Shown: positions 49,499 to 59,233, counted from the stretch's first letter. The stretch: 64,000 nt of DNA from Blautia sp. BIOML-A1 (GCF_009883055.1 NZ_WWVR01000009.1:31469-95468), one strand, 5' to 3'. Program-made: numbers and translations. Notes: a model not told the origin generated them from the letters alone.

Positions 49499-50994
49499 CA
49501 GAAAAAAAGGACACCCCTTCCGTAAATAATTCCATACAGACCAGACTGAGCGGAGTCATGCTCATGGTGCTTGTCTTTGCACTCGGGATCAATTTCTTTA
49601 TTTTCAGTCAGATCCAGAATGCCGTTACCAGGATCGATGCGGTCTTTTCCAGCAATGTCGATGTGAATGAGCTTTCGGAAGCACTGGAACTTGTTGAGAA
49701 CACAGTCTATGAATACCTGAATACAAAAAGTACCGAGACACTGGAAAACTATTACCGTTATGACCAGAATTACAAAAATCTGATCGAAGATCTCAACGAC
49801 AAAAACATGGACAGCGAAGTAAAGATGCTCGAAAAAAACATCCGCAGGATGTCCGAGAGTTATCTGGATCAGACAAATGAGACAGTTCAGGCGAAGCGAG
49901 GAAGAAATGTAGAGAAATACAAGACTTCCTACGAAACAGAAAATCAGCTCTATGAATATATCAACACTTACATATACAAATTAAATAATTTGCGCTTTAA
50001 GACAAACTCAGCAAATTATCAGTTATTACTGTCATCGATGAATGTGCTGTACAGACTCTGCCTGATCGTACTGATCGTCGTCTATGTGGTTGGGCTTGCA
50101 GTGACGGTCCTTCTGGTGCGGAATATGATCCGCCCGCTGACCGCTCTTTCCAATACGGCACATGAGGTTGCAAAAGGAAATCTCGATGTTCCGCAGCTTC
50201 CTATTGTTATGGATGATGAAGTTGGAGTCGTGACGAGAAGTTTTAACCAGATGCTGGAGAGCATCCGCGAGAACATCGACCAGCTCAAGGAAAGCATGGA
50301 GCGGCAGGCGCAGATGAAGGAACGAGAGCTTATGATGGAGGCACACCTTAAGGAAGCACAGCTGAAGTTCCTTCAGGCGCAGATCAATCCGCATTTTCTG
50401 TTCAATTCCCTGAATGCAGGTGCACAGCTTGCGATGATGGGAGATGCGGACAAGACAGGTATATTTCTGGAAAAAATGGCGGATTTTTTCCGGTATAATG
50501 TGCGCAAGATGGAAGAAGATGCGATGCTCTGGGAGGAGATCGAGGCGGTAGATAATTATATCTACATCCTGAATGTGCGCTTTGCCGGAGATATTGTATA
50601 TATCCGGGAAATAGATGAAGACATCGAAAACATCCGCATTCCAAGCATGATCCTTCAGCCGCTGGTAGAAAATGCCGTCCAGCATGGAATCCATGACTGC
50701 ATGGAGACGGGACGCATTGTGATGTCTATCCACAGAAACCAGGATATGATCGATATCACGGTCAGCGACAATGGTGCGGGAATGACGGAAGAAATGATCG
50801 CGAAGGTTATGGAAGGAAGAGCAGTGCAGGATGAAGAAAACCGCTATTCTACAGGAATCGCGGTACATAATGTCATAGAAAGACTGAAGCTGTATTACAA
50901 ACAGGAAGGACTTATGACGATCGAGAGTGACGGACCTGGAACCGGAACGAAAGTTCATATTGTCATTCCGATGGAAAAAGAGGAACTGGAGTAG
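49495..50994 (+). CDS. Sensor histidine kinase, YesM/LytS-type
   Basis: A 499-residue sensor kinase. It has two membrane segments (about residues 20-40 and 184-205) bounding an exterior helical region of about 145 residues, a HAMP domain (LTALSNTAHEVAKGNLDV), a coiled-coil linker, the His-kinase motif QAQINPHFLFNSLNAG with the phosphorylated histidine, and the ATPase domain with LQPLVENAVQHGI (N box) and DNGAGM (G box). This class pairs with AraC-type regulators such as the next gene. Confidence 0.93.
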   Translation: MTEKKDTPSVNNSIQTRLSGVMLMVLVFALGINFFIFSQIQNAVTRIDAVFSSNVDVNELSEALELVENTVYEYLNTKSTETLENYYRYDQNYKNLIEDLNDKNMDSEVKMLEKNIRRMSESYLDQTNETVQAKRGRNVEKYKTSYETENQLYEYINTYIYKLNNLRFKTNSANYQLLLSSMNVLYRLCLIVLIVVYVVGLAVTVLLVRNMIRPLTALSNTAHEVAKGNLDVPQLPIVMDDEVGVVTRSFNQMLESIRENIDQLKESMERQAQMKERELMMEAHLKEAQLKFLQAQINPHFLFNSLNAGAQLAMMGDADKTGIFLEKMADFFRYNVRKMEEDAMLWEEIEAVDNYIYILNVRFAGDIVYIREIDEDIENIRIPSMILQPLVENAVQHGIHDCMETGRIVMSIHRNQDMIDITVSDNGAGMTEEMIAKVMEGRAVQDEENRYSTGIAVHNVIERLKLYYKQEGLMTIESDGPGTGTKVHIVIPMEKEELE

Positions 50995-51022
50995 CATAAG
51001 AAAGTGGAGGGGAAACAAAACA

Positions 51023-52618
51023 ATGTATCGTATATTGGTAGCAGATGACGAGGGAATTATGCTGGAAGCTTTCAAAAGTGTGATATCCAGTACATTTGGG
51101 GACAGCTGTATCACAGAAACTGCCAAGACAGGAAGAGCAGTGACAGAAAAAGCAGAAACTTTTCATCCGGACATTGTCTTTATGGACATTCATATGCCGG
51201 GAATCAACGGGATCCAGGCAATGCGGGAAATACGAAAATTCAATACGACAGCACTTTTTTATGTAGTATCTGCTTATGACAAGTTTGATTATGCAAAAGA
51301 GGCGATCGATCTTGGCGTGGAGCGTTATCTGACAAAGCCGATCTCCAAGGCAAAGATCATCTCCGCGGTGGAAGAAGCCATCGAGAAGGTGGATAAGAAG
51401 AGAAATCAGAGAAGCAACCTGTTGAAGATCCAGGAAAAACTGGAAACGGTCATCCCTGTTGTGGAAAACAGCTTTGTAGGAAGCCTTTTGTTCCAGCAGG
51501 AGGAACAGACAGCAGACTACTACCGGCAGCTTCTGGATATCGAGGAAAAACAGGGCTATGTCATGGTCATCCAGTTTGGCCAGTCGTATGAAAATGGTAG
51601 GCTGATAAGCCCTGTCGGAATGAATGTGAAAGCACAGAGTTTTTATGATGAGCTGAGGGATGTGGTGAAATCCTCTTTTTCCTGTGCAGTGGGATCGGTG
51701 ATGTCAAACCGTATTCCGGTGATCGTGCCGTGCAGCCTGCCTGAGAATCCATATGAAGAAAGGATCGACCTCGTGGAACAGGCGAGAAATCTTGTGTCAA
51801 GGCTGGAAAACAGGATCGATGCCAGATTTCGTATCGGACTTGGCAGGATCAGGCCTATGCGGGAATTGGAGCGCTCTTACCGTGAAGCACTCCGCGCGCT
51901 GAACGGAAGCAAGAGCAGAGTGATCCATATCGAGGACCTTTCGCAGAACGGTGTTTATGATGAGGAGTTTCCTGTCGATATGGAGAAACGGATCTTCCGT
52001 TATCTTGGTGATGGGGACGAAAAGAAATGTGTACAGGAGCTGAATACGTTCTTTGACTGGATGCTGGAACATTACGCGGAGGATATGAACAACATCCGTC
52101 TGAAGGTTCTGGAATACATTATCTGGGGCGAAAAGATCGCTTTTGAGGCAGGTGCTGTCAACTATGGATTCAGCTACAGGCGGGATTATCTGGATGTAGC
52201 GATGGCATGCAGCGGTTACGAAGAACTCAGAAGCTGGTTTCTGGATAAGATGGTCAACATCTGTCGTTCCATCCGTGATCAGAAAGAGGAACAGTCGAAT
52301 TCCGCTGTCAAAAAGGCAATGCTCTACATCCAGGAAAATTTCAGCAAGGACATTTCACTGGATGAAGTTTCCGGTCAGGTAAATATCAGCCCTTATTATT
52401 TCAGCAAGATCTTCAAGGAGGAAACGGGCGAGAACTTCATTGAATATCTCACCAGGATCCGAATAGAAAAAGCGAAAGAATTCCTGAAACAGCCGGAAGT
52501 CAGCGTCAAAGAAGCCGGCGTAAAGAGCGGCTATACAGACCCGAACTATTTCAGCAGGATCTTTAAGAAGCAGACAGACATGACTCCAAGTGAATTCAAG
52601 ACGAGGTACGGAAAATGA
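51023..52618 (+). CDS. Response regulator with AraC-type DNA-binding domain, YesN-like
   Basis: A 531-residue regulator. Receiver domain residues 1-120 with the acidic pocket DDE and phosphorylated aspartate in DIVFMDIHMPG, and KP near residue 105. A middle linker of about 290 residues and a C-terminal AraC HTH (residues 432-531: MLYIQENFSKDISLDEVSGQVNISPYYFSKIFKEETG, then YTDPNYFSRIFKKQTDMTPSEF). The start at 51023 follows GGAGGGG; the frame extends upstream to 50927 within the kinase gene but lacks a site. Its likely target is the ABC operon just upstream. Confidence 0.93.
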   Translation: MYRILVADDEGIMLEAFKSVISSTFGDSCITETAKTGRAVTEKAETFHPDIVFMDIHMPGINGIQAMREIRKFNTTALFYVVSAYDKFDYAKEAIDLGVERYLTKPISKAKIISAVEEAIEKVDKKRNQRSNLLKIQEKLETVIPVVENSFVGSLLFQQEEQTADYYRQLLDIEEKQGYVMVIQFGQSYENGRLISPVGMNVKAQSFYDELRDVVKSSFSCAVGSVMSNRIPVIVPCSLPENPYEERIDLVEQARNLVSRLENRIDARFRIGLGRIRPMRELERSYREALRALNGSKSRVIHIEDLSQNGVYDEEFPVDMEKRIFRYLGDGDEKKCVQELNTFFDWMLEHYAEDMNNIRLKVLEYIIWGEKIAFEAGAVNYGFSYRRDYLDVAMACSGYEELRSWFLDKMVNICRSIRDQKEEQSNSAVKKAMLYIQENFSKDISLDEVSGQVNISPYYFSKIFKEETGENFIEYLTRIRIEKAKEFLKQPEVSVKEAGVKSGYTDPNYFSRIFKKQTDMTPSEFKTRYGK

Positions 52619-53679
52619 AAAAGAAAAGAGGGATAGTTCTTCTTATAACTGCCCTGATGTTTGTTCTTTGCGTGACAGGATGCGGAACACAGAAGATTGA
52701 GACAACAAAAAAAGAAACAACAGAAGAAAAGAAACTCCAGATCGGACTCAGTTTTGATTCCTTTGTGATCGAGAGATGGCTTCGCGACCGGGATATGTTC
52801 GTATCTACGGCACAGGGGCTTGGGGCAGAAGTAAATGTCCAGGTGGCAGGCGGTGATGTGGATGAACAGATCTCACAGATCGAATACTTTATCCAGAAGG
52901 AAATGGACGTGATCGTGATCATCCCGATCGACGGAGATGCTCTGTATGATGTGGTAAAAGAAGCGAAGGACAAGGGGATCAAAGTAGTCTGCTATGACCG
53001 GATGATCGCAAATGTGGATGCAGACCTCTATATCACGATCGACAATGAGATGGTAGGAACCCTGATGGGAGAGGCTTTGGTCGAGGCATGCCCGGACGGT
53101 GGAAATATCTTCGCGATCAACGGTTCTCCTACGGACAAAAATGTAGAGGAGGTAGAACTTGGTTTCCGTAAGGCTCTGAAAGGAAGCAAACTCAAGATCG
53201 TCTATACAGGATACTGTGATAACTGGCTCGCTGAGATGGCAGCAACGCATGTAAACAAAGGCCTTGAGGTGACAGACGACATTGTGGGCGTGATGTGCGG
53301 CAATGATGATCTGGCAAGCCAGGCAGTCAAAGTCCTGGCAGAAAACCGTCTCGCAGGACAGGTGGCACTGGTTGCGCAGGATGCAGACCTGGCAGCCTGC
53401 CAGCGGATTGTAGAGGGAACACAGACCATGACAGTCTACAAACCGATCGAGCAGGAGGCAAGCACAGCGGCGATCCTCGCAGTGGCACTCGGAAACGGTA
53501 CAGACATTACCTCAAAAGACTGTGAGATCCCGGCCACAGAGACCACAGATGATGGTTCCGGCGAGATCCCATATTACAAGATCACACCGATCGCAGTGAC
53601 TGCAGAAAACATGGACGAAGTCATCGTGGATGGAGGATTCCATTCAAAAGAAGATGTATATCTGAATGTAAAAGAATAA
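52615..53679 (+). CDS. Sugar-binding lipoprotein, XylF/ChvE-like
   Basis: A 354-residue predicted lipoprotein (lipobox VTGC, Cys23) with a sugar-binding fold close to the ABC binding protein at 44398: LQIGLSFDSFVIERW, VIIPIDGDALYDVVKEAK, VVCYDRMI. It overlaps the regulator gene by four bases. With no second permease, it either feeds the same ABC transporter with a different sugar or presents ligand to the sensor complex. A strong bidirectional terminator follows. Confidence 0.88.
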   Translation: MKKKRGIVLLITALMFVLCVTGCGTQKIETTKKETTEEKKLQIGLSFDSFVIERWLRDRDMFVSTAQGLGAEVNVQVAGGDVDEQISQIEYFIQKEMDVIVIIPIDGDALYDVVKEAKDKGIKVVCYDRMIANVDADLYITIDNEMVGTLMGEALVEACPDGGNIFAINGSPTDKNVEEVELGFRKALKGSKLKIVYTGYCDNWLAEMAATHVNKGLEVTDDIVGVMCGNDDLASQAVKVLAENRLAGQVALVAQDADLAACQRIVEGTQTMTVYKPIEQEASTAAILAVALGNGTDITSKDCEIPATETTDDGSGEIPYYKITPIAVTAENMDEVIVDGGFHSKEDVYLNVKE

Positions 53680-53698
53680 AAGAGATGTAATAAGAAAA

Positions 53699-53745
53699 GG
53701 AACCTCGTACAGCGCTTTGGAACAGGCTGTGCGGGGTTCCTTTTT
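53699..53745. terminator. Bidirectional intrinsic terminator
   Basis: A 15-bp stem (53699-53713 with 53726-53740), TTTTT on the plus strand and CCTTTTCTT on the minus strand, between the converging lipoprotein and dctP genes. Confidence 0.9.
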
Positions 53746-53776
53746 GAATGCTTTGATTTAGATGACCGGCAGAAAG

Positions 53777-54826
53777 TTACTGCTCGATCCCTTCCATATA
53801 GGAATTATAGATATCGGGATTGATCTTTTCCCTGATGGAATCGTAAACGCCCTGAGAAGCCTCGCGGATCTCTTTGCGTGTCTCATCAGAAAGTTTGATG
53901 ATCTGTGTTCCGCTGTCCTCGATCACGGCGACTTTGTCTGCAATTCGTTCATCGGACTGTTCTCTTGCGTATTCTGTGGCAAGCTGGGCAGCCTCTGTCA
54001 TGATCTCCTGTTCATCCTCCGGAAGATCCTTGAAGAAATCGTCATTGACGATCAGGGAGATCAGATGCGGAAGATGGTTGGTTTCTACAACATAATCCTG
54101 CTGTTCATAGAGATTGTTGGAAACGATGACCTCGTATGGGTTTTCCTGTGCATCGATGGTGTGCTGCTGCAGGCCGATGTACACTTCGCTGAAACTCATC
54201 GGGGTTGGGTTTGCGCCAAGCGCTTTCCAGAAAGCAAGGTGGTAGCTGTTTTCCATGGTACGGATCTTCTGGCCTTTAAAGTCTGCAAGGCTGTTGACCG
54301 GTTTGTTTGTACTCATCACACGGAAGCCCTGGTCAGCCATGCCGAGCAGATGATAACCGCCTTCCGTATAGACGTCACTGATCAGGCTGTTAAATTGTGG
54401 ATCATCGATTTTTTTGCGGCAGTCATCGAGAGAATCAAATACGCATGGAAGGTCAAATACAGCAAGGTCGCTCATGAAGGAAACCTGAGGAGCTGTGTTC
54501 TGTACAACAAAAGGAATGTCTCCGTCAGCACAGGTTTCAAGTAAATCGCGGTCACCGCCGAGGGTAGAGTTTGCATAAACCTGTATCTTCATTTTGCCAT
54601 TGCTCAGGTCGGAAACCTCTTCTGCAAATTTCTCAGCAAATATCTGAGTCACGGTATCTTCCGGGCTTGCGGTTGCCAATGGCCAGGAGTAACGCTGGAC
54701 TTCCTCATTGGAAGAATCGCAGCCGGTAAGTGCGGTACTTAAAAGACCGGCTGCAGCCAGCATGGGAATCATGCGGAGGATACGACGGTTTTTTCTGTTT
54801 GTATGGTAAGTAGTAAAATTTTTCAT
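53777..54826 (-). CDS. dctP: TRAP transporter solute-binding protein DctP
   Basis: A 349-residue DctP-family binding protein, a predicted lipoprotein (LTGC lipobox, Cys36). TRAP systems import organic acids using a sodium gradient. The family features SLADFKGQKIRTMENSYHLAFWKALGANPTPMSFSEVYIGLQQHTIDAQENP are visible, including the arginine (IRTMEN) that binds the carboxylate. AGGAGG six bases before the ATG selects 54826 over 54850. It follows dctM by 10 bases on the minus strand. The neighbouring genes suggest quinate or shikimate as cargo. Confidence 0.92.
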   Translation of the reverse strand: MKNFTTYHTNRKNRRILRMIPMLAAAGLLSTALTGCDSSNEEVQRYSWPLATASPEDTVTQIFAEKFAEEVSDLSNGKMKIQVYANSTLGGDRDLLETCADGDIPFVVQNTAPQVSFMSDLAVFDLPCVFDSLDDCRKKIDDPQFNSLISDVYTEGGYHLLGMADQGFRVMSTNKPVNSLADFKGQKIRTMENSYHLAFWKALGANPTPMSFSEVYIGLQQHTIDAQENPYEVIVSNNLYEQQDYVVETNHLPHLISLIVNDDFFKDLPEDEQEIMTEAAQLATEYAREQSDERIADKVAVIEDSGTQIIKLSDETRKEIREASQGVYDSIREKINPDIYNSYMEGIEQ

Positions 54827-54836
54827 GTCTTTCCTC

Positions 54837-56126
54837 CTATAAGATTCCAATAGAGATTGCCGGAATAAAGGTGATCAGAAGAAGTGCGGCCAGGAAAAAG
54901 ATGATCATTGGCATGGCTTTTTTGGCGATAGCCATGACTGGAACATCGGTCAGTGAACTTGCAACAAAGAGATTGACTCCGATAGGAGGAGTAACAAATC
55001 CAATAGCAAGGTTTACAACCATGATCACACCGAACTGGATTGGATCCATTCCGATTGCCTGAACGATTGGAAGCAGGATCGGTGTCAGAATCAGGATTGC
55101 CGGGGTGGTGTCCATAACCATTCCGACGATCAGAAGGAACAGATTGATGATCAGCAGGATCGCAACCGGACTGTGGAAGTTGTTCAGGATAAATTCACTG
55201 ACTGTCTGTGGAACCTGCATCAGAGTCAGGACTCTGGAAAAAGCAGTGGAGGCAGCCAGAATGAACAGGATTGGTGTGAAAGTGCGGATGGCTTCCACCA
55301 GAATCCCCCAGATATCACGGATGTGGATGCTCCTGTAAACAAAAAGGCTGATGATCAGCGCATAAAATACAGAAATAACAGCGGTCTCTGTCGGAGAGGC
55401 AACACCACTGTAGATACAGCCCAGGATGATGACAGGACTTAAAATAGCAAAAAAGCTTTCTCTGAGGACTTTGAGAAGTCCTTTATTGTGAAGCTCCTGA
55501 ACCTCCGCGTGGATCTTGGCCTTGTCCTCACCGTAGCGTCGGCAGTGATAGATGGCGTAGATCATAAGCAGTATACCGATCATAAGTCCTGGAATGATCC
55601 CAGCCAGAAACAGATCACTGACAGATGCTCCGGACGCCATGCCGTACATGATGAACGGAATACTTGGAGGGATGATAACGCCAAGTCCTCCGGCAACAGC
55701 TACGATCGCAGTGGAAAACGTCAGGTCATATCCCAGATTACTAAGGATCGGAATGGTCATACTTCCTACGGCTGCAACAGTCGCAGGAGCAGATCCGGAG
55801 ATCGCACCGTAGAACAGGCAGGTCACGATAACAGCGCATGGCATTCCAGCGGTGAATTTACCGAGAAAATAAGCGAAGACATCGAATAATTTCTTGGAGA
55901 TTCCACCTTTTGCCATGATGATGCCGGACAATACGAACATTGGAACGGCGAGCAGCGGGAAGGAATCCAGACCGCCGAACATGGCACGGATCAGATATTT
56001 GGCACCTACTGTGAAGGAAGGATCACACACAGATGGAAGAACAGATGTTATTCCGAGAGTGATCGATACCGGAACAGCGATGACCAGCAGCAGAATAAAG
56101 ATGATAAATAAAACAACGACTGGCAT
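54837..56126 (-). CDS. dctM: TRAP transporter large permease DctM
   Basis: A 429-residue large TRAP membrane subunit with about twelve hydrophobic segments. Family motifs include LDSFPLLAVPMFVLSGIIMAKGG, CLFYGAISGSAPATVAAVGSM and IPPSIPFIMYGMASG. Its start overlaps the dctQ stop (TAATG), so the two permease subunits are translationally coupled. Confidence 0.94.
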   Translation of the reverse strand: MPVVVLFIIFILLLVIAVPVSITLGITSVLPSVCDPSFTVGAKYLIRAMFGGLDSFPLLAVPMFVLSGIIMAKGGISKKLFDVFAYFLGKFTAGMPCAVIVTCLFYGAISGSAPATVAAVGSMTIPILSNLGYDLTFSTAIVAVAGGLGVIIPPSIPFIMYGMASGASVSDLFLAGIIPGLMIGILLMIYAIYHCRRYGEDKAKIHAEVQELHNKGLLKVLRESFFAILSPVIILGCIYSGVASPTETAVISVFYALIISLFVYRSIHIRDIWGILVEAIRTFTPILFILAASTAFSRVLTLMQVPQTVSEFILNNFHSPVAILLIINLFLLIVGMVMDTTPAILILTPILLPIVQAIGMDPIQFGVIMVVNLAIGFVTPPIGVNLFVASSLTDVPVMAIAKKAMPMIIFFLAALLLITFIPAISIGIL

Positions 56127-56752
56127 TAGTGCTCCTCCTCATTTGAATGTTTGATGGTATTGATGCGGTTGTCAATACCTGCTTCAACAGCATGCCCCTC
56201 AGAAGTTTCTGCATTTGCCTGGATAAAGGATTCCGGTGTATTCCGCTCCGGATGAGCCGGATCGTACACATTTTCACCTTTTGCCACGCGGAATTCAATG
56301 GTCCAGCGCTGCAGGACGCGGAAAGCAACCAGGATAAAAGAAACAAATGGAGCTGCCTGGATGTAGTACATAGGGATGCCGCATGCCGGAGAAAGCTGTC
56401 CGCTGTGTACAGAAGACATCATATAGGACCAGGCAAACGGGATCATATAAATAAAGAAGATAAGCTCAAAGGTGTGGTTTACAACCTTGAAGAGTGCTTT
56501 ACCTCTGCGGGGAAAAATTGCAACAAACTGCTCGATTTTGATGGAAAGACATTTCTTGCTGCAGTAGCTGACGCTCAAAAAGCCGCACCAGATAAACAGA
56601 TATCTGGTAAGTTCCTCGGACCAGGACAGAGACATTCCAAGAACATATCTGCATAATACCTGAATCCCCATGATCAGAGTCATGGCGATCAGAAAGATGA
56701 CCAGGATAAATTCTTCGAGGTTCTCGTCCAGCCAGTGAAGTGTTTTTCTCAT
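56126..56752 (-). CDS. dctQ: TRAP transporter small permease DctQ
   Basis: A 208-residue small TRAP subunit with four membrane segments (residues about 15-160). The motif MGIQVLCRYVLGMSLSWSEELTRYLFIWCGFLSV is typical of DctQ. About 50 polar residues trail after the last segment, longer than usual. It is the first of the dctQMP set and lies about 150 bases after aroD, with a hairpin between. Confidence 0.9.
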   Translation of the reverse strand: MRKTLHWLDENLEEFILVIFLIAMTLIMGIQVLCRYVLGMSLSWSEELTRYLFIWCGFLSVSYCSKKCLSIKIEQFVAIFPRRGKALFKVVNHTFELIFFIYMIPFAWSYMMSSVHSGQLSPACGIPMYYIQAAPFVSFILVAFRVLQRWTIEFRVAKGENVYDPAHPERNTPESFIQANAETSEGHAVEAGIDNRINTIKHSNEEEH

Positions 56753-56800
56753 GGATGACCTCCCTTAAGTAAAAATTTGATGGATATTTGCTGTAAAATG

Positions 56801-56839
56801 AAAACATCGGCATTTCTATTTTAAATAAAAATACCGATG
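56801..56839 (-). terminator. Hairpin terminator or attenuator between aroD and dctQ
   Basis: A near-perfect palindrome (CATCGG...CCGATG, arms of about 17 bp, 56805-56839). On the minus strand it is followed by TTTTCATTTTA, so part of the aroD transcript would stop here and dctQMP would get reduced read-through. Confidence 0.65.
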
Positions 56840-56899
56840 GGTTCAAGAAGCAAATATAGGTATGATAGTAAGATACCTGCGGATAAATCCGCGGTGTCA

Positions 56900-57661
56900 T
56901 TACATAGCGTTGTGAAGAAGTCCGAGGACTGTATTCAGATCATTTACTCCCATCTGTCCCGGTGCGGATGCTTTTTTTGCAGCACCAAAAGTCATGGAGG
57001 AGCCAAATACTTCACCGCAAAGACGGCTGATAACGCCAGTGCCTGCCATGGACATGGTGATGATCGGTCTGTCAGCGTAATTGGTGGTCATTTCTTCTGT
57101 TGCGGCCAGAAGAGTCAGGACATCTTTCTTATTCTGAGGCATAACTGCGATCTTTGGAATGTCGGCATTCATATCCTGCATCTTGCGGAGACGATAGATG
57201 ATGTCTGCTTTGGCAGGGGTTTTGAAGAAGTCATGGTTGGAGGCAACAACCTTAACTCCTGCGGCATGGGCACCGTCGATGATTTTCTTAACAATCTCAT
57301 CGCCTGTGAAGATTTCTACATCGATCATATCCACATATCCGGTCTGGGCTGCTTTGATGTTAAGTTCGGCGTATGCTTCAGGCTCGATTGCTTTTTCACC
57401 GCCTTCTTTGGAAGTACGGAATGTCATAAGGATCGGAGTATTGCCAAGAGCAGCACGAAGATCTTTGAGAGTATCTTCTACCTGTGCAAAATCAAAAACA
57501 CCTTCAAACCAGTCTACACGCCATTCAACAACATCAACAGGAATAGAATCAAAGGTTTTGGCTTCTTCGATAATGTCTGTTTTTGTAACACCAACGATGG
57601 GAACGATGATCTTCGGTGAACCTGCACCGATTTCGATATCACGGATTTTAACTGTATTCAT
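56900..57661 (-). CDS. aroD: 3-dehydroquinate dehydratase, type I
   Basis: A 253-residue type I enzyme that interconverts 3-dehydroquinate and 3-dehydroshikimate through a Schiff base. His143 (SNHDF) and Lys170 (PKIAVMP) match the catalytic pair of the family, and EWRVD (residues 46-50) binds the substrate. Type I is used in biosynthesis or in quinate degradation; here the surrounding transporters and YdiB-type dehydrogenase favour degradation or salvage. It starts 51 bases after the MFS gene on the minus strand. Confidence 0.96.
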   Translation of the reverse strand: MNTVKIRDIEIGAGSPKIIVPIVGVTKTDIIEEAKTFDSIPVDVVEWRVDWFEGVFDFAQVEDTLKDLRAALGNTPILMTFRTSKEGGEKAIEPEAYAELNIKAAQTGYVDMIDVEIFTGDEIVKKIIDGAHAAGVKVVASNHDFFKTPAKADIIYRLRKMQDMNADIPKIAVMPQNKKDVLTLLAATEEMTTNYADRPIITMSMAGTGVISRLCGEVFGSSMTFGAAKKASAPGQMGVNDLNTVLGLLHNAM

Positions 57662-57712
57662 GATGGTATCCTTTCTGTTTTATGTTTGGACTTTTCGCCT
57701 TTGGTTCTCATT

Positions 57713-58927
57713 TTAATTCTCAGCTTCAGCAAGTTCAACCATTTTTTTGTAACGGATGTTTACAAAGAGTCCGAGTGCAACGCCGATTGCTGTAAGAACG
57801 ATGTTCATAGTCATAACCTGAGCCGGCTGCATTTTGGATGCGGCTGTCAGGATGGTATAGTTGCAAAGGGAAGATGCGATCATAACGAGTGCGGTTACAG
57901 TTCCTTTGATCTTAGGGAAGAGCATATTGCATACGGAGGTAGCAATCTGCAGAAGTCCACCTGCACCTGCCCATCCGATGATGAAGGCACCTGCGATCAT
58001 AAGGGTCTGATTCTGTCCCATAAGTACAACGATCAGAGTTGCAAGACAGATAACCGGATAAGCTACGATGAAACGTACATCTTTAATTTTTCTTGTAAGC
58101 AGTGCTGTCACAACGAGTGCGATCAGGGTTCCTGCTGAGTAGTAGGTCTGCATGATAGACGGGTCAGCCCAGCCTACATTTTCTTTTGCAAAGTTCTGTG
58201 CACAGTTCAGCCATAACTGGAAGGTACCTGTGCAGGTGAATCCGATCAGGATCATAGCGACGGATTCAAAAGAGAAATGAGTATGTTTCAGACTGTCGAT
58301 CAGTCCTTCTTTCTTGCCGGCTGCTTTCTGGTCAGCATCCGGAAGCGGGAACAGGAATACCAGTACAAAAAGTACAAGGTAGATGATTCCGCAGCCGTAG
58401 AATAAACGGTTGTAGGAGGTAAGTCCGGCAGCAGTTGTAGCTACAGAAGCACCGAGTACAAATGGAAGAAGCATCTGTGCGATTGCAATAAAGAATTTAA
58501 TTCCCATTGTGGCAACGCCAGGAGCTTTGTAGATGATCTCGGAAACAGCCGGATAAATACCAGTGTCGAGGAATGAGTTTGCGATACCGCCGATGACAGC
58601 ACATACATATGCAATGGTGTAGCCGCCGTTTGTTCCGGCGTTAAATGCGAGGGCAAGACCAATCAGATAAATTGCATAGGAAGCACTTCCGATCGCTGTG
58701 GAAATACGGCGTCCTAATTTGTCTGAAAGAGGTCCTGCAAAAGGAAGGGCGATCAGTCGTCCAAGACCTAATGCTGCTGAGATTGCGGTGATTGCCATGG
58801 CTTCCACACCCCATGCGGTTGCCAGAGCTTCCTTAATAACCGCCTGTCCTAAGATAGAACATCCAACACCGTGGATAAAATAGTTCAAGTACAGAATCAA
58901 TGCACTTGGCAGATACTTTTTGTTCAT
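57713..58927 (-). CDS. MFS transporter, YdiM/YdiN-like
   Basis: A 404-residue major facilitator with about twelve hydrophobic segments. The N-terminus YLPSALILYLNYFIHGVGCSIL and the following LGLGRLIALPFAGPLSDKLGRR (MFS motif A) resemble Escherichia coli YdiM/YdiN, which lie beside ydiB and aroD. A quinate or shikimate uptake role is therefore likely but not proven. The start at 58927 follows AAGGAGAG; an upstream in-frame start at 59017 lacks a site. Confidence 0.88.
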   Translation of the reverse strand: MNKKYLPSALILYLNYFIHGVGCSILGQAVIKEALATAWGVEAMAITAISAALGLGRLIALPFAGPLSDKLGRRISTAIGSASYAIYLIGLALAFNAGTNGGYTIAYVCAVIGGIANSFLDTGIYPAVSEIIYKAPGVATMGIKFFIAIAQMLLPFVLGASVATTAAGLTSYNRLFYGCGIIYLVLFVLVFLFPLPDADQKAAGKKEGLIDSLKHTHFSFESVAMILIGFTCTGTFQLWLNCAQNFAKENVGWADPSIMQTYYSAGTLIALVVTALLTRKIKDVRFIVAYPVICLATLIVVLMGQNQTLMIAGAFIIGWAGAGGLLQIATSVCNMLFPKIKGTVTALVMIASSLCNYTILTAASKMQPAQVMTMNIVLTAIGVALGLFVNIRYKKMVELAEAEN

Positions 58928-59233
58928 GGTTCTCTCCTTTTCCTGTAAATATTTGTGTTTTGTTTTTTGTTTTGTCACAAACAATGAATGCCTTTTTTGA
59001 AGCCAGGTTTTTATCAAAAGCCTGTTAAAAAAATAACATTTATCTGTATTTTAACAGGTACAATCCGTACAGTCTAATGCTTTTAAAGCGAAAAACCAAT
59101 GCATTGAATGCATTAATGTGGTATACTATGGACATTTAATGAACGCATAGATAATGTAAGTGAAGTTAGCCGGAATAGTATGTTTCTTTATAATAAAGAT
59201 GCAGAAAACTATCTGGCAGAGAGGAAGGAAATC
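58928..59233. promoter_or_regulatory. Divergent control region between the MFS and LysR genes
   Basis: The 306 bases hold no gene. A perfect inverted repeat CCTGTTAAAA (59021-59030) and TTTTAACAGG (59049-59058) with an 18-base gap, and a 17-bp palindrome AATGCATTGAATGCATT (59098-59114), are candidate regulator sites. TATACT at 59122-59127 is a possible -10 for the LysR gene. LysR regulators commonly bind such divergent regions. Confidence 0.5.

Noticed and set aside
50032..51126. A 364-codon minus-strand open frame opposite the sensor kinase
   Set aside because: The plus strand carries complete kinase motifs; the antisense frame has a low-complexity, histidine-rich composition typical of shadows.
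53762..54544. A 260-codon plus-strand open frame opposite dctP
   Set aside because: DctP on the minus strand has a lipobox, family motifs and operon partners; the plus frame starts next to the terminator without support.
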